A stretch of 17,708 bases of DNA, from contig CAZSTZ010000135.1 of NCBI GenBank assembly GCA_964609515.1, positions 1 through 17,708 of the forward strand, written 5' to 3'. This DNA comes from CALKCV01 sp964609515. Its GTDB lineage: Bacteria > Cyanobacteriota > Cyanobacteriia > Cyanobacteriales > Microcoleaceae. Shown piece after piece: positions 1-6,773 of this stretch; position 1 is the first letter of the stretch; every line of letters begins with the position of its first letter. Made by a program: the position numbers and the translations under genes. The notes beneath the pieces were generated by a model. That model searched no databases. It was not told the origin of the DNA and saw only the letters and a list, made by a program, of their open reading frames with translations.

Positions 1-58
1 GCAAAATTCAACACTTTGGGACTGGGAGCTTGATTTCGCTTGGATGATATGTTAGCTA

Positions 59-89
59 TTGTTAAAGCTTAGGTTAAGCTTTAGTTAAA
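59..89. promoter_or_regulatory. OmpR/PhoB-type direct repeats upstream of the phosphonate genes
   Basis: Three GTTAA cores start at 61, 73 and 84. The last two sit in 8-mers AGGTTAAG (71-78) and TAGTTAAA (82-89) separated by 3 bp, an 11-bp period of one helical turn. Both fit the reverse complement of the cyanobacterial Pho box (PyTTAAPyPyW repeats with 3-bp spacers); the first copy is one base out of register. The segment 64-82 also folds as an 8-bp hairpin. A Pho box would suit a phosphonate operon, but the orientation is reversed relative to the + strand genes, so it could serve a divergent gene outside the window. Another OmpR-family regulator is possible. No convincing -35/-10 pair was identified downstream. 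Confidence 0.35.
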
Positions 90-164
90 ATCGGTGAAAG
101 CGCTCAAGCTGATAGCGATGGCCCATATTTAGGAAACCTTAAGGATTACGGGTGGTTGATTAAC

Positions 165-1103
165 ATGAAAAAGACAACACAACTCCGACATTTACTGGAG
201 TCCTCCAATCTCGAATTTTTATTAGAAAGTCACAACGGCCTCAGTGCCAAAATTGCCGAAGAAGCAGGCTTTAAAGGGATTTGGGGAAGTGGTTTGAGTA
301 TTTCTGCACAGTTAGGCGTACCGGACAATAACGAAGCAAGTTGGACTCAAGTGCTTGAAGTAATCGAGTTCATGTCCGATGCCACATCCATTCCCATTCT
401 CCTTGATGGGGATACAGGTTATGGGAACTTTAACAACGTTAAACGTTTGGTGAAAAAACTAGAGCAACGTCATATTGCCGGGGTTTGTCTGGAAGATAAA
501 ATATTCCCCAAAACCAACAGTTTTATTAATGGGAAAAATCAACTGCTAGCAGATATTGATGAATTTGCAGGGAAAATCAAAGCGGCCAAAGATACTCAAA
601 AAGATGATGATTTTGTGGTAATCGCTAGGGTAGAAGCTTTTATCGCCGGGTGGGGTTTATCAGAAGCCCTCAAACGTGCAGAAGCTTATCATCAAGCTGG
701 GGCCGATGCGATACTAATCCACAGTTCTTTAAGAGTTCCCGATGAAGTTTTGGCCTTCAAGCAAGAGTGGGGCGATCGCTCTCCAGTAGTTATCGTACCG
801 ACAAAATACTACTCAACCCCAACAGAAGTTTTCCGCGCCAAAGGTTTCTCTATGGCAATCTGGGCCAATCATTTATTACGCAGCGCCATTACCTCCATGC
901 AGCAGGCGGCTCAACAATTAATGGCCCTGGAGAATTTAGTCAATATTGAAAGGGAGATCGTTCCAGTTTCAGAGGTCTTTCGACTTCAAGGTTTAGAAGA
1001 AATGTTAGAAGCAGAGAAGCGCTATCTTCCCCCCCAGAAAGCCTTATTAAGAAATGGTTTGGTTTATGGAGATAAAAAAGAACAAAATGGGGCGAGTTTT
1101 TAA
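165..1103 (+). CDS. aepX: Phosphoenolpyruvate mutase (PEP phosphomutase)
   Basis: This enzyme rearranges PEP to phosphonopyruvate, forming the C-P bond that commits carbon to phosphonates. It belongs to the isocitrate lyase/PEP mutase superfamily (TIM barrel, cytosolic). The defining mutase signature EDK-x5-NS is intact (EDKIFPKTNS, residues 110-119 from the ATG), which separates it from PEP hydrolases, methylisocitrate lyases and oxaloacetate decarboxylases. The Mg-binding stretch LLDGDTGYGN is at about residues 79-88, and ARVEAF is at about 154-159. At 312 residues it is close to the usual family length. I chose the ATG at 165 (GGTGG at 151-155). An in-frame TTG at 156, with AAGGA at 141-145, would add three residues and is equally well served. 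The stop codon directly abuts the ATG of the decarboxylase gene, so the two are almost certainly co-translated. Confidence 0.95.
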   Translation: MKKTTQLRHLLESSNLEFLLESHNGLSAKIAEEAGFKGIWGSGLSISAQLGVPDNNEASWTQVLEVIEFMSDATSIPILLDGDTGYGNFNNVKRLVKKLEQRHIAGVCLEDKIFPKTNSFINGKNQLLADIDEFAGKIKAAKDTQKDDDFVVIARVEAFIAGWGLSEALKRAEAYHQAGADAILIHSSLRVPDEVLAFKQEWGDRSPVVIVPTKYYSTPTEVFRAKGFSMAIWANHLLRSAITSMQQAAQQLMALENLVNIEREIVPVSEVFRLQGLEEMLEAEKRYLPPQKALLRNGLVYGDKKEQNGASF

Positions 1104-2249
1104 ATGATTGCAGCAGACAGTTTTATCCAAGCCGCTAAAGCCAAAGGATTTGGATTTTATACCGGCGTTCCCTGTTCCTATCTCAAATCTTTTATCAACG
1201 CAGTTATTGACTCTCCAGAACTTCATTATGTGGCAGCAGCCAACGAAGGGGATGCGGTGGCCATCGCCTCTGGGGTGCAACTAGCAGGGATCCGTGGCGT
1301 CGCCATGTTCCAAAACTCCGGTTTTGGCAATGCGGTAAATCCCTTAACCTCCCTGAATCAAACCTTGAAGATTCCCATCCTCTTCATTGTCACTTGGCGC
1401 GGACAGCCCGATGGTGCCCCAGACGAGCCCCAACATAAACTGATGGGAGCCATTACCCCGCAATTATTGGAGTTGATGGAGATTCCCTGGGAGTATTTCC
1501 CTACGGAAGTAGCAGAAATTGAACCGGTTTTGGAGCGAGCGATCGCCTCAATGGATAGCTCAAGCACTCCCTACGCATTGGTAATGAAAAAAGGTGCGGT
1601 GGAATCCTGCGAACTCAGTTCCCAGTTACCCTTAAAACCCTTAACACCTCAACACGCTACTAGCGAAGACTATCCCGCCAGTTGCAGCCGTAAAGAAATG
1701 TTAGAAACGATCCAAACGGCCCTGGAACCGGAAACAGCCATTCTGGCAACCACTGGATATACCGGGCGGGAACTCTATGCCTTGAGCGATCGCCCCAATC
1801 AGTTATATATGGTAGGTTCGATGGGTTGCGTATCCAGTTTGGGATTGGGGATCGCCCTTGCGAAACCCCAACAGCAGGTAGCAGTCATTGATGGAGATGG
1901 GGCCGCTTTAATGCGTTTGGGTGCCTTAGCAACGGTCGGTTACGAACGTCCGAGTAACTTATTACATATATTACTCGACAATCAATGCCACGAATCCACG
2001 GGGGGGCAATCTACAGTTTCTTCCTCAATTGATTGGGCGGGCATAGCTGCAGCTTGCGGTTACGAACAGATATCCAAAGCAAGCACTAGGGAAGACTTAA
2101 AAACAGCGATCGCCTCTCATAAGGGAAAATTGACCTTTATCCATGTCAAAATTACCCCCGGAATTCCCGCCAAATTGCCGAGACCGAAAATTACGCCTCC
2201 CGAAGTAGCCCAACGCTTGCAGCAGTTTTTGAGTGCATCTCAATTTTGA
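1104..2249 (+). CDS. aepY: Phosphonopyruvate decarboxylase
   Basis: This is a ThDP- and Mg-dependent decarboxylase converting phosphonopyruvate to phosphonoacetaldehyde, the step that pulls the unfavourable mutase equilibrium forward. The N-terminal Pyr domain carries the cofactor-activating glutamate in ANEGDA (E48). The C-terminal PP domain has the ThDP motif beginning GDGAALMRLG (264-273) and ending at the metal-ligand asparagine of LLDNQCHE (N293). The stretch MVGSMGCVSSLGLG (236-249) is typical of phosphonopyruvate and sulfopyruvate decarboxylases. At 381 residues it is a full-length single-chain enzyme. Sulfopyruvate decarboxylase is the main alternative by family, but the abutting PEP mutase gene (zero-base spacing) and the nearby AEP transaminase settle the assignment. 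A 9-bp AT-rich hairpin follows the stop codon. Confidence 0.95.
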   Translation: MIAADSFIQAAKAKGFGFYTGVPCSYLKSFINAVIDSPELHYVAAANEGDAVAIASGVQLAGIRGVAMFQNSGFGNAVNPLTSLNQTLKIPILFIVTWRGQPDGAPDEPQHKLMGAITPQLLELMEIPWEYFPTEVAEIEPVLERAIASMDSSSTPYALVMKKGAVESCELSSQLPLKPLTPQHATSEDYPASCSRKEMLETIQTALEPETAILATTGYTGRELYALSDRPNQLYMVGSMGCVSSLGLGIALAKPQQQVAVIDGDGAALMRLGALATVGYERPSNLLHILLDNQCHESTGGQSTVSSSIDWAGIAAACGYEQISKASTREDLKTAIASHKGKLTFIHVKITPGIPAKLPRPKITPPEVAQRLQQFLSASQF

Positions 2250-2254
2250 ATTGA

Positions 2255-2278
2255 AGCAAAAATTTGACGATTTTTGCT
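2255..2278 (+). terminator. Hairpin just after the decarboxylase stop
   Basis: Perfect 9-bp inverted repeat, AGCAAAAAT (2255-2263) and ATTTTTGCT (2270-2278), with a 6-nt loop, starting six bases after the decarboxylase stop codon. The stem is AT-rich and no U-run follows, so it is at best a weak terminator. It may instead be a transcript-processing or stability element inside a longer operon. Confidence 0.3.
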
Positions 2279-2350
2279 AATGGCTAATAGCTAATGCCTA
2301 ATTGCGTTCTTTCGGTCTTGCCATTCCCAATTCCCCATTCCCCATTCCCC
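2276..2350. repeat. Two heptameric short tandem repeat arrays
   Basis: The spacer between the decarboxylase and transporter genes holds two 7-bp arrays. The first is GCTAATG, GCTAATA, GCTAATG, CCTAATT at 2276-2303. The second is ATTCCCA followed by three ATTCCCC at 2323-2350. Heptameric tandem repeats of this sort are typical of filamentous cyanobacterial spacers. The second array ends eight bases before the next start codon, where a ribosome-binding site would be expected. Confidence 0.8.
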
Positions 2351-2357
2351 ACTTTAT

Positions 2358-3263
2358 ATGCCCGAGTTAGCAATTATCTTAGTTCTGTTATCGGCTGTAA
2401 TTCATGCCTTGTGGAATCTTTTGGCTCATTACCAAAAAATCGATAGTTCTCTATTTCTGCGCTCTAATTTAGTAGGTGCCTTGGCAGTCCTCCCACTGGA
2501 ACTATTTGCAGATTGGCAAGGTGATTTTTTTCCCGCGACGGTTTGGGGATTATTAGCGCTAACCGGCCTGAGTCATGCTTTGTATTATTTAAGCTTAGTT
2601 ATGGGCTATCGCAGCGGTAATTTTAGCGTTGTTTATCCCATTGCCAGGGCCTTACCGATTCTGTTCCTGGCGCTGTTTGACATAGTACGGGGTCAAATCC
2701 CCGATTTACTTGGCTGGTTGGGGATTGTTCTCGTCAGTATGGGATGCTTCCTCGCTCCCTTGCAATCTTGGGGAAAATTTGAAATCCGCGACTATTGGAA
2801 TCAAACGACTTTTTGGATTTTCGCCATTGTTTTTGCCACCGTGGGCTATACCTGCATAGATAAGATTGCCGTTGGCTTTTTCCCCAGTAACGGATTTGAA
2901 GCCGCCCGTTACGATTTATTGGGGGCTTGGTTCGCGGTAGTGTTTTTGGGGTTGGGATTAAAACTGTTTGGGGAAGTTAGAGATAACTCTGTGGTGGAGG
3001 AGTCGGAGGAGACTTTGGGATTTATCGCCAGTTGGAAATGGCCGATAGCTTATGCCATCTTTGTTTTTGGCTCTTACTGGTTAATGGTGTGGGCTTATCA
3101 AATGAGTTCTTACACGAGTTATTTGGTGGGATTGCGCCAGATTAGCATTTTCTTAGGGGTTGTTTTTGCCGCAATTTTCTTACGAGAATCTATTTCTTGG
3201 CTGAGATTTGGTGCGGTAGCGGCGATCGTTTTGGGGGCAATCTGTATTACTCAAGCAACGTGA
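2358..3263 (+). CDS. DMT/EamA-family membrane transporter of the phosphonate locus
   Basis: A 301-residue, very hydrophobic protein with about ten predicted membrane helices arranged as two EamA repeats, the standard topology and length of drug/metabolite transporters. The N-terminal half contains HALWNLLAHYQ (16-26), in the usual first-helix position of this family; the C-terminal half ends in a helix with GAVAAIVLGAICI. A polar, acidic cytoplasmic or loop segment (about residues 208-222) joins the halves. It sits between the decarboxylase and transaminase genes, so it probably moves a phosphonate-pathway compound (AEP, a precursor, or an AEP-linked product) across the inner membrane. LicB in phosphocholine lic1 loci is also a DMT transporter, which supports that reading, but substrate and direction cannot be read from sequence. 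No Shine-Dalgarno sequence precedes the ATG; a CCCC-rich heptamer array lies there instead. Confidence 0.85.
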   Translation: MPELAIILVLLSAVIHALWNLLAHYQKIDSSLFLRSNLVGALAVLPLELFADWQGDFFPATVWGLLALTGLSHALYYLSLVMGYRSGNFSVVYPIARALPILFLALFDIVRGQIPDLLGWLGIVLVSMGCFLAPLQSWGKFEIRDYWNQTTFWIFAIVFATVGYTCIDKIAVGFFPSNGFEAARYDLLGAWFAVVFLGLGLKLFGEVRDNSVVEESEETLGFIASWKWPIAYAIFVFGSYWLMVWAYQMSSYTSYLVGLRQISIFLGVVFAAIFLRESISWLRFGAVAAIVLGAICITQAT

Positions 3264-3275
3264 ATTTTTTGTTTT

Positions 3276-4358
3276 ATGAATCGAACTATTTTACTCAATC
3301 CGGGACCGGTTACTTTGAGCGATCGCGTGCGTCGTGCCATGCTGGGAGAAGATTTATGTCATCGCGAACCGGAATTTGCCGAACTGACTTTAGAGATTAA
3401 GGCTGGTTTAAGCCGCGTTTATCCAGAAGCGGCGACAGATTATGAAGCAACTCTGTTAGCTGGCTCTGGGACTTGTGCGGTGGAAGCCATGCTTTCGAGT
3501 TTAGTTCCCAAAAATGGTAAAGCCCTGGTCGTCACCAATGGGGTTTATGGGGAGCGCATGGCAGGGATGATAAAAGCTCACGGTAAAGCGGTGGAAGTCG
3601 TTTCTTCCCAATGGCACGAACCGATGAATCTCGTGGCAGTGGAAAATCGCCTCTCCGAAGATAGAGAGATTACCCATGTTGTCGCCGTCCACCACGAGAC
3701 CACCACCGGAAGATTGAACGATGTCGCTCGACTCGGTAAAATCTGCAAGGACAAGAATGTTGCTTTATTATTAGATAGCGTTTCTAGTTTTGGTGCAGAA
3801 GCGATCGAGTTTGGGGCTTGGAATTTGGAGGCCTGTGCTGCAACGGCGAACAAATGCTTGCATGGGGTACCTGGGTTGTCTTTTGTGTTGGTCGATAAAT
3901 CGGTTTTTGCCTCTCGTTTGTCAGGGGCAGGGACGGTTTATTTAGATCTTTATGGTTATTATCAAGGGCAAAAAACCGGTTTTTCTCCCTTTACGCAACC
4001 GGTTCAGGTTGCTTATGCCTTACAAGAAGCGCTTGAGGAAATGACAGAAATGGGAGGGTGGAAAGGACGACGCGATCGCTACGTTTTTCTTTCCCAAAAG
4101 ATTCGCGACAGTTTGGGAGAATTGGGAATTAAAACTCTTTTACCCAAGGAAGATTATTCTTGCGTTTTAACTTCTTTCAAGTTACCATCAGGTTACAATT
4201 ACGAAAAAATTCACGACCATCTCAAGGAGGCGGGTTTTGTCATTTATGCCGGCCAAGGAGGGCTAAAAAATTCAATTTTTAGAATTGCCAATATGGGGAA
4301 TATTCAAGATGACGATTTGCAAAATCTTTTGAAGACTTGCCGAGATTTGTTTGGTTAA
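3276..4358 (+). CDS. phnW: 2-aminoethylphosphonate:pyruvate transaminase
   Basis: PLP-dependent class V aminotransferase that interconverts phosphonoacetaldehyde and 2-aminoethylphosphonate (AEP) with an amino donor such as alanine. The N-terminus RTILLNPGPVTLSDRVRRAM is typical of the family. The cofactor-phosphate loop GSGTCAVEA is at 63-71, the PLP-ring aspartate is in LLLDSVSSFG (D167), and the Schiff-base lysine is in ATANKCLHGVPG (K193). A C-terminal FRIANMGN contains the carboxylate-binding arginine (R336). At 360 residues it is full length. PhnW is often catabolic, paired with phosphonoacetaldehyde hydrolase (phnX). No phnX is present here, and the mutase and decarboxylase lie upstream, so the biosynthetic direction is inferred. 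The start lies 12 bases after the transporter stop codon, with no clear Shine-Dalgarno sequence. Confidence 0.93.
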   Translation: MNRTILLNPGPVTLSDRVRRAMLGEDLCHREPEFAELTLEIKAGLSRVYPEAATDYEATLLAGSGTCAVEAMLSSLVPKNGKALVVTNGVYGERMAGMIKAHGKAVEVVSSQWHEPMNLVAVENRLSEDREITHVVAVHHETTTGRLNDVARLGKICKDKNVALLLDSVSSFGAEAIEFGAWNLEACAATANKCLHGVPGLSFVLVDKSVFASRLSGAGTVYLDLYGYYQGQKTGFSPFTQPVQVAYALQEALEEMTEMGGWKGRRDRYVFLSQKIRDSLGELGIKTLLPKEDYSCVLTSFKLPSGYNYEKIHDHLKEAGFVIYAGQGGLKNSIFRIANMGNIQDDDLQNLLKTCRDLFG

Positions 4359-4382
4359 TTATAGTACGATTTGTAGGAAATT

Positions 4383-5123
4383 ATGAAAATACAAACAGCC
4401 GTAATCTTGGCAGCAGGAATGGGAACGAGACTGAAGGAATTGGGGCAACTGCAACCCAAAGGATTCCTAAAATTGGGAGAAAAAACTCTTATTGAAGAAT
4501 CCATCAATCGTTTATCCCAGTCGGGCATCGAACGGATTATTATCGTAACCGGGCATCTATCCGAATTTTACGAAAAATTACAAAAATCCCATAGTCCAAA
4601 AATTATCACGATACACAACCCCAAATATGCAAATTCGGGTTCGATGTACTCCCTCTATTGCGCCAGGGAATTAATAGATGGTAATTTTCTTTTATTAGAG
4701 TCAGACTTAATTTACGAGCAACGGGCTTTAGAAACAGTTCTAGACTTTCCTGAAGATAACGTTATTTTACTTTCTGGTCCCACCGATGCTGGAGATGAGG
4801 TATATGTTGCAACTTCGGGTAAAACCATAGTTGCCATGTCTAAGGATAAAACCAAATTAAGCAATCCCATTGCGGGGGAATTGGTGGGAATCTCAAAAAT
4901 CTCTAAGTCGTTATTTCAAATAATGTTAGAACGTGCTAGAATAAAGTTTGCTAAAAGCCTAAAGGTTGATTATGAAACGGATGCTCTGGTTGATGCCGCC
5001 CAATCTTATCCGGTTTATTATACGGTAGTGGAGGATTTACTTTGGTCGGAAATTGACGATCGCCAACATTTACTCAGAGCTAAAGAAAAAATCTATCCCG
5101 CCATTCAAGAAAAAGTTTTTTAG
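4383..5123 (+). CDS. pntC: LicC/PntC-type cytidylyltransferase, probably for 2-aminoethylphosphonate
   Basis: A nucleotidyltransferase of the LicC/PntC branch, which activates phosphocholine (LicC) or AEP (PntC) with CTP. The nucleotide-binding loop LAAGMGTRLKEL (9-20) is followed by PKGFLKLGEKTLIE (25-38). Further family motifs are NPKYANSGSMYSLY (79-92), the metal-binding ESDLIYE (106-112, D108), and a C-terminal VEDLLWSEIDD (216-226) matching the W-x-EID metal site of LicC and PntC. At 246 residues it is a single-domain enzyme, whereas some PntC proteins are fused to an AEP transaminase. It follows the transaminase gene by 24 bp, with a GGA-type ribosome site at about 4374-4378. This neighbourhood argues for AEP rather than phosphocholine: no choline kinase is present. 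The product would be CMP-AEP, the donor for the LicD-like transferase two genes downstream. Substrate is inferred, not shown by the sequence. Confidence 0.82.
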   Translation: MKIQTAVILAAGMGTRLKELGQLQPKGFLKLGEKTLIEESINRLSQSGIERIIIVTGHLSEFYEKLQKSHSPKIITIHNPKYANSGSMYSLYCARELIDGNFLLLESDLIYEQRALETVLDFPEDNVILLSGPTDAGDEVYVATSGKTIVAMSKDKTKLSNPIAGELVGISKISKSLFQIMLERARIKFAKSLKVDYETDALVDAAQSYPVYYTVVEDLLWSEIDDRQHLLRAKEKIYPAIQEKVF

Positions 5124-5130
5124 TATTATT

Positions 5131-5182
5131 AACAGGCAAGATGCCTGTTCTACGATTATTAAATGCCTGTTCTACGATTATT
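5131..5182. repeat. AACAGGCA/TGCCTGTT palindromic repeat with a tandem half copy
   Basis: The inverted repeat AACAGGCA-aga-TGCCTGTT (5131-5149) is followed by TCTACG. Its right half plus flank is then repeated exactly: 20 bases at 5141-5160 recur at 5163-5182. The same element occurs at 12878-12901 (opposite orientation) and 14081-14110. The repeat keeps an open frame into the methyltransferase gene downstream, which creates a spurious 18-residue N-terminal extension starting at 5141. Confidence 0.85.
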
Positions 5183-5194
5183 AGGAGAGTAAAA

Positions 5195-5893
5195 ATGCAG
5201 AATAATTGGCACAAAATCTGGAATAACCGCCAGATAAAAACTAGAGAAGATAAAACTTTGTCTGCCTTGTTAGCCGCAGATGGTTTTGATAGTTTAGGAA
5301 CTCAATTTACAGAAGCAGATTGGTTAGAATTCCTGCAAACTCTGGGAACTAAATTAAAAATACAACCCGGTGATTCCCTCTTTGAAGTAGGTTGCGGTGG
5401 GGGAGCTTTTCTGTATCCTTTCTATCAGCAAGAACACCCAGTATCGGGAATTGATTATTCAGAAAATTTGGTCGAAATAGCCCGCGATTTTATGGCAAAG
5501 GCGACGATTAACGTTGCTGAAGCTATAAATATTCCCAAAGAAAAGAAGTTCGATACAGTAGTTTCTTTCGGAGTATTCCATTATTTTCCGAGTTATGATT
5601 ATGCAGCTATGGTGACTCGAAATATGGTAGAAATTGCTAACAAAAGTATTGGAATTTTTGACCTTCCCGATTTGTCTAAAAAAGAAACAGCTTTCGAGAC
5701 GAGAAAAGCCGCGATCGGGGAGCAAGAATATGAAGAAAAATACCAAGATTTACAGCATTTATTTTACGAACGAGATTGGTTTAAAGAAATTCTGAAGGAT
5801 GAATCGGTGGAGATAAGATTTGAAAATCAAAGTCTTGCCAATTATATCAATTCCCAACATCGTTTTAATGTTTTTATTCACAAGACAAACTGA
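5195..5893 (+). CDS. Class I SAM-dependent methyltransferase in the phosphonate locus
   Basis: A 232-residue Rossmann-fold methyltransferase. SAM motif I is LFEVGCGGGAF (62-72), the acidic motif is SGIDYSENLVEIA (84-96), and motif IV/post-IV is FDTVVSFGVFHYFPSYD (119-135). I start it at the ATG at 5195, preceded by AGGAGA (5183-5188); the in-frame ATG at 5141 lies inside a dispersed repeat and is unlikely to be used. It sits between the cytidylyltransferase and the LicD-like gene, with 24 bp to the latter. Context suggests it decorates the AEP moiety, for example by N-methylation toward phosphocholine-like analogues, or the acceptor glycan. The family alone does not fix the substrate. The gene is visibly AT-richer than the enzyme genes upstream. 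Confidence 0.85.
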   Translation: MQNNWHKIWNNRQIKTREDKTLSALLAADGFDSLGTQFTEADWLEFLQTLGTKLKIQPGDSLFEVGCGGGAFLYPFYQQEHPVSGIDYSENLVEIARDFMAKATINVAEAINIPKEKKFDTVVSFGVFHYFPSYDYAAMVTRNMVEIANKSIGIFDLPDLSKKETAFETRKAAIGEQEYEEKYQDLQHLFYERDWFKEILKDESVEIRFENQSLANYINSQHRFNVFIHKTN

Positions 5894-5916
5894 AAAATAT
5901 TGAGCAATTAAAAACC

Positions 5917-6705
5917 ATGAATAATGAAATAGCTAGAGAAAATTTAACCTTAATAAAATCCGTTCTAGAAGGGCATCAAATTGTCTTTTGGCTGGATTGG
6001 GGAACCTGTTTAGGTGCAATAAAAGAAGGAAAGTTAATGGCTCATGATTATGATATAGACATTGGGATTGTCCTTGAAGATGGGGAAAAACTTAAGGCTT
6101 TAATGCCAGAATTGAATGCTAGGGGTTTTGAAGAAGTAAAACCGTGGGAATATCTGGGAATTAAACTCAAGCGAGGGGAAGAAGATATTGACATTTTCTT
6201 TGTTAGTAAAGTTCATAATTCTGAAATCAAAGGAAATGAGAAGCAAATATCTGGTTGGATGAATGGCAGTTTATTTATAGAAGGGGATTGGTTTAAAAAG
6301 TTTGATACTGTAGAATTATGGGGTGAAACTTATCGAGTTCCTCAAAATCCAGTTGCTTATTTAACATACATTTACGGGCCTTGTTGGCAGTTAGAAAAAG
6401 TTCTGGATTTTTGGGATTATAATCCACCCGTACAAAAGCCAGTGAATCCAGATGTTCGTCGAGACAATTGGGAAGCGATCGCCTCGGTTTTTCAAAGACA
6501 TAATATTCGTTTTTGGCAAGATGATGCAAGTTTTAATTTAACTTTAAAAATCAATGCATCTTTTAAAGATAAAGAGAAAATTATTAATGCAGTTCCAGAA
6601 TTAATGGAATCTGGCTTTACAAATCTTAAAATTTCTCAGATTCGCCAAAATTTCAGAATTTCACGAAGGGGTGAATTAATAGAAATTGAGTTTGTTAATT
6701 GCTAA
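5917..6705 (+). CDS. licD: LicD/fukutin-like transferase with a degenerate internal duplication
   Basis: A 262-residue protein of the LicD/fukutin-related nucleotidyltransferase fold, the family that transfers phosphocholine from CDP-choline onto surface glycans. The N-terminal catalytic core has FWLDWGTCLGAIKEGKLM (24-41) followed by HDYDIDIG (43-50), the D-x-D metal site. Here it would use CMP-AEP to put AEP on a polysaccharide or lipid. Residues 181-260 repeat residues 7-95: RDNWEAIASVFQRHNIRFWQD (181-201) mirrors RENLTLIKSVLEGHQIVFWLD (7-27), and AVPELMESGF mirrors LMPELNARGF. The second copy has lost the GTCLGAIKEGK segment and the DYDID aspartates, so it is catalytically dead by inspection. 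The gene ends the + strand run and converges on the permease gene 68 bp away. No export signal is seen, consistent with a cytosolic or membrane-associated enzyme. Confidence 0.82.
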   Translation: MNNEIARENLTLIKSVLEGHQIVFWLDWGTCLGAIKEGKLMAHDYDIDIGIVLEDGEKLKALMPELNARGFEEVKPWEYLGIKLKRGEEDIDIFFVSKVHNSEIKGNEKQISGWMNGSLFIEGDWFKKFDTVELWGETYRVPQNPVAYLTYIYGPCWQLEKVLDFWDYNPPVQKPVNPDVRRDNWEAIASVFQRHNIRFWQDDASFNLTLKINASFKDKEKIINAVPELMESGFTNLKISQIRQNFRISRRGELIEIEFVNC

Positions 6706-6773
6706 TCGCCAACCAACAACCCATCCGCTACATCCGTTACAAAATCCGCTGCTAACGTCCTCTGGCAAATTAC

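Noticed and set aside
1..55. Possible C-terminal tails of an upstream + strand gene in two frames (stops at 31-33 and 53-55)
   Set aside because: Too short to identify; neither tail has a recognisable family ending and the window gives no upstream context.
5141..5194. N-terminal extension of the methyltransferase from an ATG at 5141
   Set aside because: The extension is entirely repeat sequence, and a strong AGGAGA site sits before the ATG at 5195.
6706..6773. Terminator between the convergent LicD-like and permease genes
   Set aside because: No inverted repeat of useful length or T-run was found in this 68-bp spacer.
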